The notes under the pieces: generated by a model
What the model was told of the DNA's origin: nothing
What the model saw: only the letters and a program-made list of their open reading frames with translations
Databases searched by the model: none
Position numbers and translations under genes: made by a program
Assembly (NCBI RefSeq): GCF_015356825.1
Contig: NZ_JAACYW010000061.1
Coordinates: 1 to 46,796, forward strand
Reading direction: 5' to 3'
DNA from: Catenulispora rubra
Lineage (GTDB): Bacteria; Actinomycetota; Actinomycetes; Streptomycetales; Catenulisporaceae
Length of the DNA stretch: 46,796 nt
Shown: in pieces, positions 12,844 to 21,448 of the stretch
Layout: each line of letters starts with the position of its first letter
Position numbering within the stretch: the stretch's first letter is position 1

Positions 12844-15753
12844 TCAATCGTCCAGCCGGTCTTGGACTCGATCGGCATCGGCACGCATTCCGAGCCGCCG
12901 GTAAATTTCCAGTGCCTGCCGCAGGTAGTCCAGCCCCTCGGCGCGATCGCCGACAGCCAGGTAGTGCTCGCCGATGCCTTCGAGGGAGATGGCTTCGTCG
13001 TCGGGCTTGCCCAGCTCTCGGTGCACTGCCAAGGCCTGCCGGTACAGTTCGAGCGCGCGCGGACGGTGCCCGCTCGCGGCGAGGGTGGCGGCGTAGGAGT
13101 TGAGTACCAGCGCCTCGTCGCCACGGGCCCCGGATGCGCGGAAGATCTCCATGGCCTGGGTGTGGGCATCGAGCGCGCCGGGGTGATCGCCGGTCACCTG
13201 GCGGACGCGCCCCAGCCCGAACCACGCCGCGGCCTGGCCGCCGCGGTTGCCGAGGTCTTGGTTGATCTCCAGCGCACGTGCGTGGGCGTCGAGCGCTTCG
13301 GCGAAGTCCCCGTTCGCGCGCAGCACATCGCCGACGTAGTTGAGAGCGGCGGCCTCGCCGTGGCGGTTGCCGAGCCCGCGGAAAAGTTCAAGAGCCCGGG
13401 TGTGGGCCTCGATCGCCCCGAGACGATCTCCGGTCGCGCGCCGCACGTCCCCGACGTCGGTCAGCGCGGCGGCCTCACCCAGGCGATCGGAGAGTGCGCG
13501 GAAGATGTCCAACGCCAGGACGTGGGCATCGAGTGCCTCGGGATAGGCGCCGGCCAGCTGGTGAATGCGCCCCAGGCCGTGCAGAGCGGTCGCCTCGCCG
13601 AGACGGTCGCCGAACGCGCGGAAGATCTCCAGCGCGTCGACGTATGCCGCTTCACTCGCGGGGGAATCCCCGGCGAAGTACCACACACGTGCCAGGTCGG
13701 TCAGTGCGATGGCCTGATTGCGGCGGTCGGCCAGCAGCCGGTGCGTCTCCAGCGCCCGGCTGTAGGACGCGACGGCTCCGGCGGGATCGTCCTCGGTCAT
13801 GTACTGCACCCGACCGATCCCGTGAAGCGCGGCGGCCTGTCCACGGCGGTTCCCGAGCGCGTGCTGGAGCTCCAGCGCCCTGCTGTGGGCATCGAAGGCC
13901 CCTGAGTAGTCGCCGGCCAGGTACCGCGCATGTCCGAGGTCGACCAGCGCCGCGGCGAGATCGGCGGGCCGGGCCAGACGTTCGGCGATTTCGGCGGCGG
14001 CGTGGTGGATCTCCAGCGAACGGGACCACGGGCCGTCGGCCAGAAGGATCTCGGCCAGCCCCGTGGCCAGATCGATCGCGTGCCGGTCGAGCCCGTGAGC
14101 GAGCGCGAACGCGAAGGCGGCATCCAGGTTGCCGTGCTCGGCGCGCAGCCACCGTCGTGCCGCCTCCGGCTCGAGGACGTCGGGAGCGAAGGCCGGGGCC
14201 GGGCCCGTCGGTGTGAGCCGGGGATGCCGGGCGATGGAGGCCGAGGCCGTCTGGGCCGTGTGGCTGTAGTACTGAAGAAGCCTGGTTCGGGCCGTATCGC
14301 GTTCGGAGTCCAGGGACGTGGCCAGTGTGCCCGCGTAGGCATGGACCAGATCGTGGAGACGGTAGCGGCCGGGTGAGACGCCCGTCAGCAGGCTGTGGTC
14401 GGCCAGGCGCTGAAGCGACAGATCGGCCGTCGCCGGATCGGTTTCCAGCAGCGCGGCGGCGGCGTACCCGTCGACCACCGGCCCGGGCAGCAAGCCGAGG
14501 TGACGGAAGAGGACTTGCTCGTCCGGGCTCAGGTGCTTGTAGGAGAGATTGAACGCTGAGCGCAGGCTACGGACCTCGTCGGTGTATCCGGCCAGTGCGT
14601 CTTCCTCCCGTCCCGGAGTGAGCCGCTCGATCAGCCGTGCGAGGTCCCAGGCCTTGCCGCCGGTCCGCAGGAGGGCTCCGACGATCACCAGAGCCAGCGG
14701 AAGACGACCGCATAGTTCCGCGACGTGCTCCCACCCGGCCTGCTCGGGCTGCTCGGACTGCTTGGACCGCTCGGACTGCTCGGCCTGCTCGGACCGCTCG
14801 CTCGGCCATCTCGCAGCGCGGCGCAGCAGCGCCACCGCCTCCTCCAACGGCAGAACGTCCAGCGGAATCGGAAGGGCGTCGTCCAAGGCCTTCAGGCGGC
14901 GCCGACTGGTGACCAACACCAGACATCCCGTCGCCGCCGGCAATAGCGGAAGCACCTGCGCCTCGTCGGCGGCGTTGTCCAGCAGGACGAGGGTCCGTGT
15001 GCCGGCCAGGCGCTCCCGATAGACCGCCGCGCGTGAGTCGACGTCGGACGGGATCTGCCCGGCCGTCAGGCCCAGCGAGGCGAGCAGCACGGCCAGCGCG
15101 TCACCGGGCTCGCGCGGCGCGGCGTCTTCGGCGAAGCCGTACAGATCGAGGAACAGCTGACCGTCCGGGAAGCGCTCGACCAGACGGTGCGCGGCGTGCA
15201 GAGCCAGCGCGGTCTTGCCCACGCCGCCCATCCCGTCGATCGCGGAGATCACCACGGTGCCCGGGGACTGCTTGCCGGCGGCGAGCTCGATCAGCTCGAA
15301 GAGGCGCCCCAGTTCCTCCTCGCGGCCGGTGAACAACGACGTGCTCGCCGGCAGCTGGCGCGGCACGGTCCTTCCCGGACGCACGCCGGTCGGGGGCGAA
15401 TCCGCGAAGGGCCGTGCCTTCGCCCGACGCTGGATCTCCTCGACCCGGTCCCGGGCCTCGGCCAGGGCACGCCACTCGGCCGGCGTCACGCCGAGCAGCT
15501 CGACCAGCGCGTCGAACCGATCGGTCGGCGGCAGAGTCCGGGCCGTGAAGTACTCCGCGATGGCCGTCTGCGACCACCCGGTCCGCTTCGCCAACTCCTG
15601 ATACGTCAGGCTGCTGTCCCGATGCGCACGCGCATGCCGACGCCGCAAGGCCCGCAACAGCTCGGCCAGATCGTCCAGCGACCGCGCCTTCGCCGCCGCC
15701 GCGGCGAGGTCGTCAGACGGTCCTGCGGCCTGCCGCGGCGGATCGATTGCCAT
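12844..15753 (-). CDS. STAND regulator: HTH, NB-ARC ATPase, TPR array
   Basis: The 969-residue protein has an XRE-like helix-turn-helix (about 25-95, LTYQELAKRTGWSQTAIAEY), an NB-ARC NTPase with Walker A GMGGVGKTAL (174-183), Walker B LVLLDNAADE (255-264), the VTSRRR sensor (281-286) and RLPLAL (350-355), then from about 590 to the end nine or ten tetratricopeptide repeats of 40 residues (G-x-Y/D-x-x-A-x-x-x-x-x-x-AL-E-x-x-R). Such proteins are nucleotide-gated switches; the TPRs bind the ligand or partner and the HTH targets DNA, often near secondary-metabolite genes. An unusual Ser-Glu-Gln tract (318-338) interrupts the NB-ARC region and is encoded by a 9-bp tandem repeat. A related protein, with a divergent HTH and fewer TPRs, is at 17461-19851. 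The start at ATG 15753 follows a G-rich stretch. Confidence 0.93.
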   Translation of the reverse strand: MAIDPPRQAAGPSDDLAAAAAKARSLDDLAELLRALRRRHARAHRDSSLTYQELAKRTGWSQTAIAEYFTARTLPPTDRFDALVELLGVTPAEWRALAEARDRVEEIQRRAKARPFADSPPTGVRPGRTVPRQLPASTSLFTGREEELGRLFELIELAAGKQSPGTVVISAIDGMGGVGKTALALHAAHRLVERFPDGQLFLDLYGFAEDAAPREPGDALAVLLASLGLTAGQIPSDVDSRAAVYRERLAGTRTLVLLDNAADEAQVLPLLPAATGCLVLVTSRRRLKALDDALPIPLDVLPLEEAVALLRRAARWPSERSEQAEQSERSKQSEQPEQAGWEHVAELCGRLPLALVIVGALLRTGGKAWDLARLIERLTPGREEDALAGYTDEVRSLRSAFNLSYKHLSPDEQVLFRHLGLLPGPVVDGYAAAALLETDPATADLSLQRLADHSLLTGVSPGRYRLHDLVHAYAGTLATSLDSERDTARTRLLQYYSHTAQTASASIARHPRLTPTGPAPAFAPDVLEPEAARRWLRAEHGNLDAAFAFALAHGLDRHAIDLATGLAEILLADGPWSRSLEIHHAAAEIAERLARPADLAAALVDLGHARYLAGDYSGAFDAHSRALELQHALGNRRGQAAALHGIGRVQYMTEDDPAGAVASYSRALETHRLLADRRNQAIALTDLARVWYFAGDSPASEAAYVDALEIFRAFGDRLGEATALHGLGRIHQLAGAYPEALDAHVLALDIFRALSDRLGEAAALTDVGDVRRATGDRLGAIEAHTRALELFRGLGNRHGEAAALNYVGDVLRANGDFAEALDAHARALEINQDLGNRGGQAAAWFGLGRVRQVTGDHPGALDAHTQAMEIFRASGARGDEALVLNSYAATLAASGHRPRALELYRQALAVHRELGKPDDEAISLEGIGEHYLAVGDRAEGLDYLRQALEIYRRLGMRADADRVQDRLDD
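14740..14802. repeat. Seven 9-bp tandem repeats inside the STAND gene
   Basis: Seven contiguous units close to CTGCTCGGA encode, on the minus strand, the tripeptides SER, SEQ, AEQ, SER, SKQ, SEQ and PEQ. Unit number could change by slippage without breaking the frame, so the length of this linker may vary between strains. Confidence 0.85.
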
Positions 15754-16118
15754 CGTCCGACCCCCGAGTATCTAAGAACCCGAATAAACCGAGCGCAGTC
15801 TAGTACGGAGCCCTGAGCCGCTCGCCGTGCTTTGACGACTCCGATGGGCGGGCGGCCACGGTCGGCGACACCGAGGTCCTGGCTGCGGGTCCACGTGCGA
15901 ATGACGGTAGGGCTTTTGACGGGGGTTTGTCGGCGCATCGATCAGTGCTCGGGTGAACACCTCGTGCGCCGCCTGCTGAAGTACCTCGATGGTCCGTGCG
16001 GACAAACCTGTGGGGAGGCGGACGCCGCCGTTTTGGCCGGGGGCGATCAGCACGCCGGCTCCGCCGCTTGCCGCCGCCACGTCCGCCGCTCGCCGCCACT
16101 CGCCGCAGCCGTCACAGA

Positions 16119-16124
16119 TAGCAT
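16119..16124 (+). promoter_or_regulatory. Possible -10 element of a leaderless MFS transcript
   Basis: TAGCAT ends 6 bases before the GTG at 16131, where no ribosome binding site exists. This geometry is typical of leaderless actinobacterial mRNAs. No clear -35 box is visible. The remainder of the 377-bp gap from 15754 holds no gene I can support, only short overlapping frames with poor codon use. Confidence 0.35.
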
Positions 16125-16130
16125 GCCCCG

Positions 16131-17417
16131 GTGAGCCTTACCGCACGTCTGGGCCGAGCGGCCCGAGCAGCCGTCTCGGACATCACGCCGCTGCGGGAGT
16201 CGCCGGCCTACCGCCGGCTGTTCGCCGGGCAGGCGGTGTCGTCGATCGGGACGCAGGTGACGCAGGTCGCCGTGCCGGTCCAGGTGTACTCGATCACGCA
16301 CTCGTCGTTGCAGGTCGGGCTGGTGAGCCTGGCGGCGCTGGTGCCGCTGGTGTTCTTCGGCCTGTACGGCGGGGCGATCGCGGACGCTGTCGAGCGGCGC
16401 AAGCTGCTGCTGGCCACCTCGGTGGCGACGACGGCGGTGAGTGTCGCGCTGCTGGCGCAGGCGGCCGCCGGGCTGCGGAGCGTGCCGCTGCTGTTCGTCT
16501 GTGTCGCGGTACAGGCGGGCTTCGCGGCCGTCGACAACCCGGCGCGGCGCTCGATCACGCCGCTGCTGGTGCGCCCCGAGAAGCTGCCCGCGGCCAACAC
16601 GCTGTCCTACGGCAGTATGACCTTCTCGGTGATCGTGGGGCCGGTGCTGGCCGGGGTCGCGGTCGGGGCCGGCGGCTTCGCGTGGGCGTACGGGATCGAC
16701 GTGGCGTCGTTCGTCGCGGCCTTCTACGCGGTCGCGCGCCTGCCCGCGCTGCCCGCCGCCGAGGACGCGCCCCGGGCCGGGCTCGCCTCGGTGCTCCAGG
16801 GCCTGCGCTTCGTGCGCGGGCAGCGGATCATCATGGCCTCGTTCCTGGCGGACGTGAACGCGATGATCTTCGGTATGCCCAAGGCCCTGTACCCGGCGCT
16901 GGCCTTCGGCCAGTACCACGGCGGCGCGGGCACGGCCAGCCTCATGTACGCCGCCCCGGCCGCCGGCGCGCTGCTGATGACCGGCCTCGGCGGCCTCATC
17001 ACCCGGGTCCGGCGCCAGGGGCTCGGCGTGATCCTGGCGATCGTGGTCTGGGGCGGCTCCATAGCGGTGTTCGGCGCCACCTCCGTGCTCTGGTTCGGCC
17101 TGCTGATGCTCGCGCTGGCCGGTGCCGCAGACCAGGTCAGCGCCGTGTACCGCTCGACGATGATGCAGGTGGTGACGCCCCCGGGCCTCCAGGGCCGCCT
17201 GCAGGGCGTCTACATGGTCGTGGTCGCCGGCGGTCCACGCCTCGGCGACCTGGAATCCGGAGCGGTGGCAACGGCTTTCACGCCGCGGATATCGGTGGTG
17301 TCCGGCGGCCTGGCGTGCCTGGCCGGCATCGGGCTGCTGGCCGCGCTGGTTCCGTCGCTGCTTCGCTACGACTCGGAGAAGGCGCTGGGGGAGCGGGCGC
17401 AGCTCGTTGCCACGTAG
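16131..17417 (+). CDS. MFS transporter, EntS-like exporter
   Basis: The 428-residue membrane protein has about twelve hydrophobic segments. The loop between helices 2 and 3 reads GGAIADAVERRKLLL, the major-facilitator motif A, and the N-terminal YRRLFAGQAVSSIGTQVTQV is typical of the EntS/macrolide-efflux branch, which exports siderophores and drugs. It is therefore probably a drug or metabolite exporter using the proton gradient, possibly for the peptide product or for self-protection, although the distance from the NRPS genes (7 kb) leaves that open. GTG 16131 has no ribosome site but a -10-like box just upstream. It lies between two STAND regulators; the second begins 43 bp downstream on the same strand and may share a transcript. 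Confidence 0.92.
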   Translation: MSLTARLGRAARAAVSDITPLRESPAYRRLFAGQAVSSIGTQVTQVAVPVQVYSITHSSLQVGLVSLAALVPLVFFGLYGGAIADAVERRKLLLATSVATTAVSVALLAQAAAGLRSVPLLFVCVAVQAGFAAVDNPARRSITPLLVRPEKLPAANTLSYGSMTFSVIVGPVLAGVAVGAGGFAWAYGIDVASFVAAFYAVARLPALPAAEDAPRAGLASVLQGLRFVRGQRIIMASFLADVNAMIFGMPKALYPALAFGQYHGGAGTASLMYAAPAAGALLMTGLGGLITRVRRQGLGVILAIVVWGGSIAVFGATSVLWFGLLMLALAGAADQVSAVYRSTMMQVVTPPGLQGRLQGVYMVVVAGGPRLGDLESGAVATAFTPRISVVSGGLACLAGIGLLAALVPSLLRYDSEKALGERAQLVAT

Positions 17418-17447
17418 CCATCCGATGCGAACGTGTTGTCGATTCCA

Positions 17448-17453
17448 TAAACT
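17448..17453 (+). promoter_or_regulatory. Possible -10 element of a leaderless STAND transcript
   Basis: TAAACT ends 7 bases before ATG 17461, which lacks a ribosome site, the arrangement of a leaderless transcript. It would let this gene be expressed independently of the upstream exporter. Confidence 0.3.
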
Positions 17454-17460
17454 CAAGCCC

Positions 17461-19851
17461 ATGGCGAAAGGGGAAGCACTCCGAGACCTCGACGTGCGGG
17501 CCGGCGGGTATCCGGATCCGAGGCGGGCGGTGGATCTCCCGGATTTCATCAGGTTGCTGGAGCAGCTGAGGATGTCGTGCGGCATGCCTTCGTACCGCAC
17601 CTTGGCCAAGAAGGTGGGGGCGCGCCTGACGCCGGCGCGGCCGCTGTCGCACGTCACCCTGAGCGAGATGTTCGATCCGAAGCGGCGGCGGCTGGACCTC
17701 GATCTGGTGGTGGCCGTGGTGGCGGCGCTGGGGATGAGCGAGTCCACGGTGGCCCAGTGGCGTCAGGCCTGCGTCCGGGTCCATGCCGAGGCCAAGGCCG
17801 GCGGGGCGTCCGGGGTGCTTCGGCAGCTGCCGGCGGATCTGCCGACCTTCACCGGGCGGGTGCGGGATCTGCACGAGCTCACGACGGCGATCGAGGCCGC
17901 GCCCGAGCACGGTGGCACGGTGGTGGTCTCGGTGATCGAGGGCATGGGCGGCATCGGGAAGACGCAGCTCGCGCTCCGCCTCGCGCACACGCTGGTCCGC
18001 GCCGGACGTTACCTTGACGCGCAGTTCTACGTGAACTTGCACGGGTTCGACCCGGAATATCCTCCGGCGGATCCGTGCACTGTGTTGGGGTCGTTCCTGA
18101 GGCAGTTGGGGGTCGCCCCGCAGAACATTCCCGACGCGCTCGACGAGCGGGCGGCGATGTTCCGTGACCGGTTGCACGGTCGGCGCGCGCTGGTGGTTCT
18201 GGACAACGCCGGAAGCGAAGAGCAAGTCAGGAGTCTGATCCCGGCCGACCCCGGCTGTCTCGTGCTGGTCACGAGCCGTCGGAGTCTGGCCGGCCTGGAC
18301 AACACGATTTCGCACCGTCTGGACGTGTTCAGCTCGGAGGAGGCCACGACGCTCCTGGCCCGGATCGCGGGCGCGGACAGAGTCGCCGCGGAACAGCAGG
18401 CGGCGGGTGAGATCGTCGCGCTGTGCGGCGGACTGCCGCTGGCGGTCGCTCTGGCCGGCGCGCGGCTGCGTTCCCGCCCCGCTTGGACGTTGGGGGACGT
18501 GCTGGGACGCCTTCGTGCCGACCGGCTCGACGGGTTCGGGCCCGCGTCGAACACGCCGAGACCGGTCTTCGAACTCTCCTATACGACGCTGGAGCCCGGG
18601 GCGCGGCAGATGTTCCGGCTCCTGGCGGCGCATCCGGGGCGCGATGCCACCGCCGAGTCGGCGGCCGCGTTGCTCGGGACGAGTGTGGGCGACGCACTGG
18701 ATCTGCTCGAAGGGCTCACCGACGAGTATCTGCTTGAACAGCGCAGGGAGGGGCGGTACGAGTTCCACGATCTGCTGCGCACGTATGCGATGGAGAAGCT
18801 TGCGTCTGATGAGCCCTCGGAGCTTCGTGACGAGGCTCTGGGGCGGGTGCTGTCGTGGTACACGGTATCTGCGATAAACGCCGACAGCGCCATCGGCTCC
18901 GATGGCTATCGTCCGGGAGTTCCTGACGGAGTCGCCTGTGCGAGGCCTGCGACGTTCTCGGACGCGGCCGCGGCGACGGCCTGGTTCGACCAGGAGCTGC
19001 CCAACCTGACCGCGAGCGTCGAGGTGGCATCCGGGCAGGGGTACGGGCTGCTCTGTTCCCGGATATCCGCCGCGATGAAGCGCCACCTGTACTTCACGGG
19101 TCGCCTCAATGAGATCATCGAGCTTCGCCTGCTGGGCCTGGACGGCGCCCGCGCCTCGGGGGACGTGTACGGGGAGGCCCTGGCTCTGGCTCACCTCGTC
19201 ACCATGGCGGAGCTCGGTCGGGTCGAGGAAGCCGACGCGTACTTCGCGGCGGCGTTGGCGAAGTACCGCGAAGTCGGCGACGAAGCCGGCCAGGTGTTCC
19301 TCATGAGCTACGTGGTCTTCTGCATGACCACCGCCGGCCGCACCCAGGAAGCCCTTGCCGTAGCAGCGGAAACGCTTCCGATCGCGCGCAGGGTCGCCGA
19401 ACCGGTCCTGCTCGCCAGCGCCCTGAGCAACTACGCCACCTGCCTCCACGACCTCCGCCGCCCCGAAGAAGCGCTGGAGTATGTGTTGGAGGCGGTCGCG
19501 GCGATGCGATCGACGGCCAACGGCCTCCCGCACGCCATGGCGGTCCGCAACCTCGGCTTCACCTACCTGGTCCTGCGACGCCACCAAGACGCCTACGCCA
19601 GCTTCACCGAAGCCACAACACGCTTCCACGACGCCGGCGACCTGTACCACGAACTCGAATGCGTCCACGGCCAAGCCCGCGCACTCCACGCCCAGGGAAG
19701 CACCCCCGCCGCCCGCGACCACGTGGCCGGCACCACCGCGATCCTGGACAAGCTCGACGAGCCGACGGCGGACCGGCTCCGCCGCAGGCTTGAGCGCTCG
19801 CCGATCCGGTACGACGAGCGGATCGATGTCGATCCGACGGCTCGGGCTTGA
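17461..19851 (+). CDS. STAND regulator: divergent HTH, NB-ARC ATPase, TPR region
   Basis: The 796-residue protein begins with a helix-turn-helix-like segment (about 30-105, YRTLAKKVG and HVTLSEMF), followed by Walker A GMGGIGKTQL (161-170), Walker B LVVLDNAGSEE, the VTSRRS sensor and GGLPLAVALA, a winged-helix region ending in FHDLLRTYAMEKL, and a C-terminal helical repeat region (about 570-780) that reads as degenerate TPRs. It is a nucleotide-controlled switch related to the AfsR/STAND group but without a SARP domain. The closest relative in the window is the broken gene at 37247-37915, with which it shares LDERAAMFRDR and SRRSL. A start at 17407 overlapping the exporter is possible; I prefer ATG 17461. 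Confidence 0.9.
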   Translation: MAKGEALRDLDVRAGGYPDPRRAVDLPDFIRLLEQLRMSCGMPSYRTLAKKVGARLTPARPLSHVTLSEMFDPKRRRLDLDLVVAVVAALGMSESTVAQWRQACVRVHAEAKAGGASGVLRQLPADLPTFTGRVRDLHELTTAIEAAPEHGGTVVVSVIEGMGGIGKTQLALRLAHTLVRAGRYLDAQFYVNLHGFDPEYPPADPCTVLGSFLRQLGVAPQNIPDALDERAAMFRDRLHGRRALVVLDNAGSEEQVRSLIPADPGCLVLVTSRRSLAGLDNTISHRLDVFSSEEATTLLARIAGADRVAAEQQAAGEIVALCGGLPLAVALAGARLRSRPAWTLGDVLGRLRADRLDGFGPASNTPRPVFELSYTTLEPGARQMFRLLAAHPGRDATAESAAALLGTSVGDALDLLEGLTDEYLLEQRREGRYEFHDLLRTYAMEKLASDEPSELRDEALGRVLSWYTVSAINADSAIGSDGYRPGVPDGVACARPATFSDAAAATAWFDQELPNLTASVEVASGQGYGLLCSRISAAMKRHLYFTGRLNEIIELRLLGLDGARASGDVYGEALALAHLVTMAELGRVEEADAYFAAALAKYREVGDEAGQVFLMSYVVFCMTTAGRTQEALAVAAETLPIARRVAEPVLLASALSNYATCLHDLRRPEEALEYVLEAVAAMRSTANGLPHAMAVRNLGFTYLVLRRHQDAYASFTEATTRFHDAGDLYHELECVHGQARALHAQGSTPAARDHVAGTTAILDKLDEPTADRLRRRLERSPIRYDERIDVDPTARA

Positions 19852-19974
19852 GGAGTCCAGTCAGCGCGCTGTGCTGAAAACGGATGAGCCTGCGCCTCCG
19901 GAATTCGTCGAATCGAGCTCGGCGGCGGTACCCCGCCGGGCGGCCGCGCCGGTGTCGGGAACGACCCTGGCGAC

Positions 19975-19996
19975 TGTGACGCACGTCACGGGAACC
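19975..19996 (+). promoter_or_regulatory. CRP-like site and ECF -35-like box before the sigma gene
   Basis: TGTGA-CGCACG-TCACG (19975-19990) matches the CRP/FNR consensus TGTGA-N6-TCACA at nine of ten positions and contains the inverted repeat GTGACG-CA-CGTCAC. It is followed at once by GGGAACC (19990-19996), the usual -35 core of ECF promoters, 28 bp before the sigma start. Together they suggest joint control by a CRP-family protein and by the sigma factor itself. Confidence 0.45.
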
Positions 19997-20024
19997 ACCC
20001 CGGTCCGAACAGACAGGTCATGGC

Positions 20025-20654
20025 ATGGACGACGAATTCCGGGCCCGGATCCGGGCCGGTGACGAAGGCGCGTTCGCCGTGCTGTTCCGAAAACACGGCC
20101 GGGTGGTCTACAACCACTGCCTCCGGTTGAGCGGCGACTGGTCGGTCGCCGAGGACTGCACCTCGCTGACGTTCCTGGAAGCCTGGCGGCTGCGCGGTAG
20201 GGCCGACCCGCACGGTGGCAGCCTGCTGCCCTGGCTGCTGGGCATCGCGACCAACGTTGTGCGCCAGCGGCGCCGCGCGGCCTGGCGCCACCACCGGCTC
20301 ATGCAGAAACTCCCCGCGCCCGAACTGGTCCCGGACCTGGCCGACGAGATGGTCGAGCGGCTGGAGGACCAGGAGCGCATCGCTGCCGTCAAACAGGTCC
20401 TGGCCGGATTGCGGCGGGCCGACCGCGACGTGCTGGCGCTGTGTGTGTGGGCCGGCCTGGACTACGCGGCCGCGGCGGCAGCGTTGGGCGTGCCGGTCGG
20501 CACGGTGCGCTCCCGCCTGTCCCGGGCCCGGCGGCGCCTGGACGAGCGCGCAGAAAAGATTCTCGCCCCGAACATGGAACCGGCCGGCTCAGACAGACAG
20601 CTACCAGGTGACCGCACCGCTGCGGTCCGGCCCACGGAACGGAGATCACGATGA
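20025..20654 (+). CDS. ECF-type RNA polymerase sigma factor
   Basis: The 209-residue protein has sigma region 2 (about 5-75, AVLFRKHGRVVYNHCLRLSG with the DWSVAEDCTSLTFLEAWR helix that binds core polymerase and the -10) and region 4 (about 120-175, DRDVLALCVWAGLDYAAAAA then VPVGTVRSRLSRARRRL, the -35 recognition helix). There is no region 1 or 3, as in extracytoplasmic-function sigmas. A roughly 30-residue tail follows. The stop overlaps the next start (ATGA at 20651-20654), so the membrane partner is translationally coupled. GGAAC just upstream of the gene suggests autoregulation. ATG 20025 has ACAGG at a good distance. Confidence 0.92.
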   Translation: MDDEFRARIRAGDEGAFAVLFRKHGRVVYNHCLRLSGDWSVAEDCTSLTFLEAWRLRGRADPHGGSLLPWLLGIATNVVRQRRRAAWRHHRLMQKLPAPELVPDLADEMVERLEDQERIAAVKQVLAGLRRADRDVLALCVWAGLDYAAAAAALGVPVGTVRSRLSRARRRLDERAEKILAPNMEPAGSDRQLPGDRTAAVRPTERRSR

Positions 20655-21280
20655 CCGGGAATCCCGACGACGACCTGCGTGCCCTGCGCCAGCAACTCCC
20701 GGTGCCCCCCGACCGCGATTTCCTGCCGGGCCGCCAACACCTCCGAGAGGACCACCTGATGTCCAGCTGGACGTCCATGAACTCCCAGAACCGCCGAAGC
20801 CAGCCGCGGCGCCTGGCCGCCCGCATCGCCACCTCGGTCGCCGTCTCCGCGGTCGCCGTCGGGGCGTTCGCCGCCGTCGCCACCCACGACACCCACTCCG
20901 CCGCCGGCCCCGCGGTCGCGAAGAGCTCCGCGCCCGCCGACGACACCGTCGCCGGCGCGCAAATCAGCACCGTGGCATACACCCTGACCAGGCTGGCCGA
21001 CCACTCGGTGCACATCGTCGTCCACCCCAGCGCCACCGTGCACCCGGCCGAGTTCGAGGCCGACCTGGCCAAGTTCGGAATCCACGCCACGGCCACCACG
21101 GAGACCAATGATCAGGTGAAGCACCTCGAAGTTCATGTCGGAGACGTCATGGGCTTCGCCATTCGTCAGCCGAACGGCGACTACGACACCTCCGTCTTTC
21201 CGGGCCACACCCAGCTGATCAAGTTCGGGATCACCGACCCGGAGCACGATTTCATACTGCTGATCAAGCCCGTCAGCTGA
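20651..21280 (+). CDS. Single-pass membrane protein coupled to the sigma factor (possible anti-sigma)
   Basis: The 209-residue protein has a charged N-terminal cytoplasmic part (about 1-55), one transmembrane segment (about 57-78, IATSVAVSAVAVGAFAAVA), and an outer domain (about 90-209) with no motif I recognise. Its position, directly overlapping the sigma gene with ATGA, and the NPDDDLRALRQQLPVPPDRDF opening match the proteins that follow this type of sigma gene in actinomycetes (CU044_5270-like). A role as anti-sigma or envelope sensor is inferred from context; no zinc-binding ZAS motif (H-x3-C-x2-C) is present. A strong terminator follows. Confidence 0.82.
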   Translation: MTGNPDDDLRALRQQLPVPPDRDFLPGRQHLREDHLMSSWTSMNSQNRRSQPRRLAARIATSVAVSAVAVGAFAAVATHDTHSAAGPAVAKSSAPADDTVAGAQISTVAYTLTRLADHSVHIVVHPSATVHPAEFEADLAKFGIHATATTETNDQVKHLEVHVGDVMGFAIRQPNGDYDTSVFPGHTQLIKFGITDPEHDFILLIKPVS

Positions 21281-21333
21281 GCCGGCAGCCCGCCGCCACG
21301 TTCCGGGCGCGGTGCGCGGACGACCGCCGCTGA

Positions 21334-21371
21334 TGATCCGCCCAACCCGGCCCCACCGGTTGGGCGGATCA
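21334..21371 (+). terminator. Rho-independent-type hairpin after the sigma operon
   Basis: TGATCCGCCCAACC (21334-21347) pairs perfectly with 21358-21371 over 14 bp around a 10-base loop, 53 bp past the stop of the membrane protein. It closes the sigma/membrane-protein operon. Confidence 0.85.
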
Positions 21372-21448
21372 CCGCTTGGCCGGCAGGCAGCGAAGCTTGG
21401 CTGCTATAACGGCCGCGTGAATGTTCTGTGTGTCGATGTCCAGCTCGC

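Noticed and set aside
11905..13905. Very long plus-strand frame opposite the secreted protein and STAND genes
   Set aside because: It is a codon-phase shadow of the minus-strand genes, which have real domains.
15772..16080. Minus-strand frame between the first STAND gene and the MFS gene
   Set aside because: Codon use is mixed, there is no ribosome site and no domain; overlapping frames look equally open.
19900..19940. EcoRI, SacI and KpnI sites close together resembling a cloning polylinker
   Set aside because: The spacing and intervening bases differ from known vector polylinkers, and the flanks are normal high-GC genomic DNA; coincidence.
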